Positions 60,107 to 64,000 of a stretch of 64,000 nt of DNA are shown here, piece after piece. The translations under genes and the position numbers were made by a program. Origin of the DNA: a bacterium (GTDB taxonomy: Bacteria; Planctomycetota; Planctomycetia; Pirellulales; Pirellulaceae). The DNA is taken from the NCBI GenBank assembly GCA_030430075.1, contig JAUIGN010000036.1:1-64000 (forward strand). Reading direction: 5' to 3'. The notes under the pieces are model-generated. The model searched no databases, had not been told where the DNA came from, and worked only from the letters and a program-made list of their open reading frames with translations. How positions within the stretch are numbered: the first letter of the stretch is position 1; the number at the start of each line of letters is the position of its first letter.

Positions 60107-62128
60107 ATGACGAGCAACATTCGCCCCACCGAAATCGACTACCTGGCCAAAGACTATGCCAGCTTCAAACGCTTGATGGAGGATCAGCTGGCCCTGCACG
60201 TGCCGAACTGGCAGGAGCGCAATGCGGCTGATCTGGGCAACATGCTGTTGGAGGTGCTGGCCTACAGTGCGGACCAGCTCAGCTATTTTCAAGACGCGGT
60301 CGCCACCGAAGCCTACCTCGGCACGGCTCGCCGGGTCGCTTCCGTAAAACGGCACGCCCGCTTGCTGGACTACTTCGTCCATCCTGGCTGCAACAGCCGC
60401 ACCTGGGTTCAGGTCGCGGTGACCCAGCCGACCCGCCTGCCGCGGCGGACCCAGCTCCTCTCGCGCCGCTCGGCCGCCGATGCGCCCCGACTGAAATACA
60501 GAACTCCGGAATACGACTGGGCACTGCAGCAGAATCCCGTAGTTTTTCAGACAATGCACGAAGCCCATCTCGAGCCGGCCCTGAACGAGATGCGTTTTCA
60601 CGTGTCGGCCGAAGAGCCCCGGTTGCGCCGTGGCGCGACCCGCGCCAGGCTGGTCGACATCGATCTGCCGCGCCTCCCGTTCGACTTGAGTGGCCGCCGC
60701 CACAGCCGGCTGGCCGCCCTCCAGGTAGGCCACGTCCTGATCCTGGAAGAGACTCGCAACCCGCTGACCGGAAAGATCGCAGGCGCGGACCCGCGCCACC
60801 GGCACGCCGTCCGGCTGACACGCATCGTTCGCGATGTCGCGAACCATCCTCAGGCGATCGAGATTGAGTGGTCCGCTGCCGATGCGCTGCCGTTCGATCT
60901 GGTGATTGCGCCCTACCGGGAGCACGGTCAGGAGCTGGACGTCGCCAAGGCCCGGGGAAACATCATCCTGGCGGACCACGGACGGATTACGACTCCCGAG
61001 AGACTGCCGGAGATTGTCGCCAGGCAACGCTATCGGCCGTATCTGCGACACGCCGGGGTGACGTTTCGCGTTCCCTACGATCACGAACGTGCCGGCGGGC
61101 GGCCCGCTGCCGAGGCGGTGATCCAGGACCCTGGTCAGGCGCTCGGCGCCGTCTGGCTCAAGGAACTCCTGGCGGCAGACCAGCCGATCGGCAGCGACTC
61201 GCTGGACCCTCTCAACGGCTACACCTGGTGCGTCAAGCGGGACCTGCTCAGCAGCAATCGCCACGGTCGCCACTTTCTGGTCGAAACCACGGGCGAATCC
61301 CGCGCCTACCTGCGTTTCGGCTTTTCCGAAATGGGCAAGCTGCCACGCCCCGGGGACCACTTCGCGGTTCATTACCGGGTCGGCAACGGCGCGGCCGGCA
61401 ACATCGGGCCCGAATCCCTGGCCACCGTCGTGACGGACGAAGCGGGCGTCGCCGGTGTTCGCAATCCGCTGCCGGCCGTAGGCGGTACCGAACCGGAGTC
61501 GCTCGAACATGCCCGCTGGTCCGCCCCGCACGCTTACCGCAAGACATTGCACTGCGTGACGGCGGAAGACTATGCCCGTCGCGCCGAACAGCACGCGTCC
61601 GTCGCCGAAGCGGTCGCGCGGTTCGAGCGGTACGGGAACCATCGCGTTGCGTCGGTCCATGTGCGTCGCCGGCAGGGGCGGCCGCTGGACGCCACCTTCC
61701 GCGCAGACCTGACGGCCCTCCTGCGCCCCTGCCGCCTGACCGGAGACGACTTCGCGATCCGCCCGGCCCGTCTCGTGCCTCTCCAGATTGGTGTTCGGGT
61801 GCGCGTCGAACCGGATCACTTCCGGCAAACGGTTGCCCGTGCGGCGGCTGAAGCGATGAGCAGCCAGCTCTGGGACAACGGGCGGCCCGGCTTCTTTCAT
61901 CCCGACCAGTTTCATTTCGGCCAGGCGGTGCATCAGAGCGAGTTGATTCGGCATCTGATGACAGTGCGGGGCGTCAAGCTGGTCGATGTCTTCCGCTTTC
62001 GTCGCCGCGACCGTGACGCGTTGACGGAAACAATTTCCATAGGACCGTTGGAAATTGCCACGTTGAACTTCGATCCCGACCGGCCGGAAGCCGGCGATAT
62101 CGAGTTGATCGTGGAAGGTGGCCAATGA
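60107..62128 (+). CDS. eCIS baseplate assembly protein, Afp11/J-like
   Basis: A 673-residue baseplate protein of the Afp11/Pvc11 (baseplate J-like) type. Landmarks are the start IDYLAKDYASFKRLMEDQL, GNMLLEVLAYSADQLSYFQDAVATEAYLGTARR, PTRLPRRTQLLSRR and the late RHLMTVRGVKLVDVF. It forms baseplate wedges around the hub. It is co-translated with the next gene (ATGA overlap at 62125-62128). Confidence 0.92.
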   Translation: MTSNIRPTEIDYLAKDYASFKRLMEDQLALHVPNWQERNAADLGNMLLEVLAYSADQLSYFQDAVATEAYLGTARRVASVKRHARLLDYFVHPGCNSRTWVQVAVTQPTRLPRRTQLLSRRSAADAPRLKYRTPEYDWALQQNPVVFQTMHEAHLEPALNEMRFHVSAEEPRLRRGATRARLVDIDLPRLPFDLSGRRHSRLAALQVGHVLILEETRNPLTGKIAGADPRHRHAVRLTRIVRDVANHPQAIEIEWSAADALPFDLVIAPYREHGQELDVAKARGNIILADHGRITTPERLPEIVARQRYRPYLRHAGVTFRVPYDHERAGGRPAAEAVIQDPGQALGAVWLKELLAADQPIGSDSLDPLNGYTWCVKRDLLSSNRHGRHFLVETTGESRAYLRFGFSEMGKLPRPGDHFAVHYRVGNGAAGNIGPESLATVVTDEAGVAGVRNPLPAVGGTEPESLEHARWSAPHAYRKTLHCVTAEDYARRAEQHASVAEAVARFERYGNHRVASVHVRRRQGRPLDATFRADLTALLRPCRLTGDDFAIRPARLVPLQIGVRVRVEPDHFRQTVARAAAEAMSSQLWDNGRPGFFHPDQFHFGQAVHQSELIRHLMTVRGVKLVDVFRFRRRDRDALTETISIGPLEIATLNFDPDRPEAGDIELIVEGGQ

Positions 62129-64000
62129 CGGCGGGTCAAGAAACGCATATTGAGATCCCCCTCACGGAGCGACGGAAGACGCGGCAGAACCCGCCCGAGC
62201 GTGCCGCGCTCGCGTATCGCGCCTGCGAGTACTCGGAAACGCTCGAACGGATGCTCGGCCGCCTGCCGTTGGTCACGGTAAGGTCGCCCGCGGATGGCGA
62301 ACTGTCGGCGCCGTTGGCGCGCTTGAACGCCCACTCCGGCGACGATTGGACCATCGGTCTGCTGCACGCCTGGGCGGCCACGACCGATGTGCTTTCGTTC
62401 TACCAGGAACGCATCGTCAACGAGGGATTTCTGCGGACCGCCATCGAGCGTCGCTCCGTCGTCGAGCTTGTCCGCACGCTGGGTTACGAGATTCGCCCCG
62501 GTGTCGCGGCCGGCACGCACCTGGCCTTCAACGTGGTCGAGGATGACGAGACGCCCGATCGAACCATCACGATCCCACCGGGAACCGCTGTGCAAAGCGT
62601 CCCAGCCGGGGAAGAACTCCCGCAGGTGTTCGAAACCAGTCTCCCCCTAACCGCTCGAACCGCCTGGAACCGGGTGCCGCTGACTGCGTCCACCAGAGCG
62701 CACCGGCCAGATCCGTCGGCCTCCATTTCTTCGGGTGTCGAGTCGGTCGATGCCGCCACGCACGGCAACCGCCGTCGCGGCTTGGCGGAGATTGACCTGG
62801 CGGCCAATTCAATGCGCGTCGTGGGAGCCGACCTGGGGCTCTTGCCGGACGACCGGATCTTCCTGATCGCCGACGAGCATGATCCGCCCCGTGACCGCCG
62901 GCCACCCGTCGAGCGACCGGAAGCAACAACGGGCGAGCGGCCTGCACGTTGGGAAACGATTGTCGGGGTCACGACAAACGCCGATCGTGGTTGGACCGAG
63001 TTGACTTGGACGCCCGCCGACGTGGACGCCGAGCCGCGGTGCGTCGCTTCCGACCAGCCTGGCGTCTTTCACTTCAAGCAATCGACCACCTTGTTCACTT
63101 ACCAGCCGACGGGCGTCGACTTCCATGCCCACGCTGCCGAGGCATGGAGTCCGGCAGGGATCGGCCTGCCGGCGATTCCGATCACGGCGCTGGCCAGCCT
63201 GCCGAATCGAACACTCCTGGCAGCCTGCGAAGAAGACATTTTTCGCTCGGTGAATGGAGGCGCCAGTTGGCAGGCGTTTCCCACGGGCGCCGTTCCCAAG
63301 AAGGTTCGTGCACTGGCGGTCAGTGAAACGGGGGCCGCCTTTGCCGGCACCGACGATGGTGATCTGTTCCGCTCGAAGGACGGCCGGGAAGCATGGCGCA
63401 TGATGAGCGGCGGGCCTCCCGCACCGCCCCCGTCAGCCACCCAACGGCTGCTCCGCGCCGTCCCGGTCCCTGGCAAGACACTGCCGCGGTTGCCGATCGC
63501 CCCGGTGCGATCGTTGGCCGAATATCGGGACGGAAAACGGACGTTCCTCATTGCCGGAACGGACGAGGGCGTCTTTCGCTCGGCGGACCAGGGCCGAACC
63601 TGGCGATCGGCTGCGCGGTTCGTTGCTCGACCTCCCGACCCGGACGCTGCAGCCATGCCGGTGACCGGTGCGGCCGTCATCAAGGACCCCAAACGTCGCG
63701 ACAAGCCGTTGGTCGCCACGCCAGCCGGCATCTTCAGCCTGGGCCGAGCGCTGCCCCATCGGATGATCTGGATGCTGGCGGCACTCGTCTTCGCAGCGCT
63801 GCAGCTCGCCGGGATCCATGTCCCGGACGAGCTTGGCGAGCAGATTGCGCCGCTGATGGCGGCGTTCGGAATTGAAACCGATGACGCGCCAGACCGGGAC
63901 AATCCGGAGGAAGCAGACCGCGCAGCCGACGCGGCAGCGGGTGACTCGGGCGGGCCGGACGACAGCGACCCAGCGGGGGCCGCGCCAGCCGGCTCGGGCG
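62125..64000 (+). CDS. Second large baseplate assembly protein with inserted propeller and transmembrane helix (runs off window)
   Basis: At least 625 residues, open at the window end. Residues about 1-170 match the putative baseplate assembly family (Afp12-like: YRACEYSETLERMLGRLP, HAWAATTDVLSFYQERIVNEGFLRTAIERRSVVELVRTLGYEIRPGVAAGT). A beta-sandwich follows to about 350. Residues about 355-545 contain BNR/Ycf48-type blades: FRSVNGGASWQAF, AGTDDGDLFRSKDG, AGTDEGVFRSADQGRTWRS. Residues about 547-564 (MIWMLAALVFAALQLAGI) are a likely transmembrane helix, followed by acidic low-complexity sequence. Both additions are unexpected in a soluble particle; the baseplate domain may resume beyond the window. 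Confidence 0.85.
   Translation, partial: MTAGQETHIEIPLTERRKTRQNPPERAALAYRACEYSETLERMLGRLPLVTVRSPADGELSAPLARLNAHSGDDWTIGLLHAWAATTDVLSFYQERIVNEGFLRTAIERRSVVELVRTLGYEIRPGVAAGTHLAFNVVEDDETPDRTITIPPGTAVQSVPAGEELPQVFETSLPLTARTAWNRVPLTASTRAHRPDPSASISSGVESVDAATHGNRRRGLAEIDLAANSMRVVGADLGLLPDDRIFLIADEHDPPRDRRPPVERPEATTGERPARWETIVGVTTNADRGWTELTWTPADVDAEPRCVASDQPGVFHFKQSTTLFTYQPTGVDFHAHAAEAWSPAGIGLPAIPITALASLPNRTLLAACEEDIFRSVNGGASWQAFPTGAVPKKVRALAVSETGAAFAGTDDGDLFRSKDGREAWRMMSGGPPAPPPSATQRLLRAVPVPGKTLPRLPIAPVRSLAEYRDGKRTFLIAGTDEGVFRSADQGRTWRSAARFVARPPDPDAAAMPVTGAAVIKDPKRRDKPLVATPAGIFSLGRALPHRMIWMLAALVFAALQLAGIHVPDELGEQIAPLMAAFGIETDDAPDRDNPEEADRAADAAAGDSGGPDDSDPAGAAPAGSG

Noticed and set aside
59936..62125. 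A 729-codon open frame on the minus strand
   Set aside because: It mirrors the Afp11-type gene exactly and has the low-complexity composition of an antisense shadow.
40661..64000. Prophage or T6SS as the identity of the right-hand locus
   Set aside because: No capsid, portal, terminase, integrase or lysis genes, and no TssJ/L/M membrane complex. The AAA+ ATPase, Pvc16-type cap and DUF4157 genes are eCIS markers.

Overview
The window looks like a chromosomal segment of a high-GC planctomycete, probably from the Pirellulales/Planctomycetia side of the phylum. The evidence is the gene families in the left 40 kb. There are four sulfatases, BNR/Asp-box sialidase-like proteins, a DUF1080 (3-keto-disaccharide hydrolase-type) protein, a DUF6807/PmoA-type protein, an FG-GAP/VCBS protein, a PVC-type membrane-bound dehydrogenase with its HEAT/cupredoxin/cytochrome partner, a Ser/Thr kinase with an extracytoplasmic sensor, and a Tim44/TerB zinc-ribbon protein. 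No rRNA, tRNA, CRISPR array, integrase, transposase or replication origin was seen.

Layout, left. 1-319 is intergenic with a strong Rho-independent terminator. 320-8554 holds three sulfatases, an FG-GAP protein translationally coupled to the second sulfatase, and an SGNH hydrolase. 8555-16789 holds a Tat-exported sialidase-like protein, a molybdopterin oxidoreductase, two small genes (one with a clear promoter), a membrane P-loop ATPase, an SDR oxidoreductase and an HMA lipoprotein. 17456-28656 holds a GntP permease with an unusual inserted domain, a TM2-domain gene paired with a kinase gene, a divergent amidohydrolase, a DUF6263-like secreted protein, a TIGR01777 epimerase, pdxA, a DUF1080 protein and a CnoX/YbbN-type thioredoxin. 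28681-40216 holds the DUF6807 protein, a second sialidase-like protein, the PVC-type dehydrogenase/electron-carrier pair, the Tim44/TerB protein and a fourth sulfatase. This half reads as catabolism of sulfated and other polysaccharides plus housekeeping.

Layout, right. 40661 to the window end (64000, still open) is an extracellular contractile injection system (eCIS), a phage-tail-like machine of the Afp/PVC type. The order is sheath, inner tube, T4-type baseplate protein with zinc-ribbon cysteines, a very long disordered protein, a Pvc16-type terminator/cap protein and an AAA+ ATPase. Then comes a cargo/accessory block: two DUF4157 (eCIS_core) proteins, a small acidic protein and a membrane-anchored coiled-coil/PASTA-like protein. 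The baseplate block follows: CIS_tube protein, LysM-like adaptor, gp27-like hub, gp5-like spike, PAAR-like tip, gp25-like wedge, an Afp11-type baseplate J protein, and a second large baseplate protein cut by the window edge. There is no terminase, capsid, portal or integrase, so this is not a prophage. There are no TssJ/L/M genes, so it is not a classical T6SS. Tape-measure, fibre and remaining baseplate genes would be expected beyond 64000.

Most interesting points. (i) One DUF4157 protein carries a C-terminal class-I glutamine amidotransferase/peptidase C26-like domain with an intact Cys-His-Glu triad, a candidate injected enzyme. (ii) The second DUF4157 protein ends in a glycine-zipper hydrophobic domain, a candidate membrane-acting effector. 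(iii) The last baseplate protein contains a BNR/Ycf48-like propeller followed by a predicted transmembrane helix. Together with the TM-coiled-coil-PASTA protein inside the locus, this suggests a membrane-anchored rather than freely released particle. (iv) The Pro-rich eCIS protein with a conserved C-terminal tail is 894 residues long. Three families of short dispersed palindromic or tandem repeats lie in the intergenic regions, and one flanks the eCIS effector genes.
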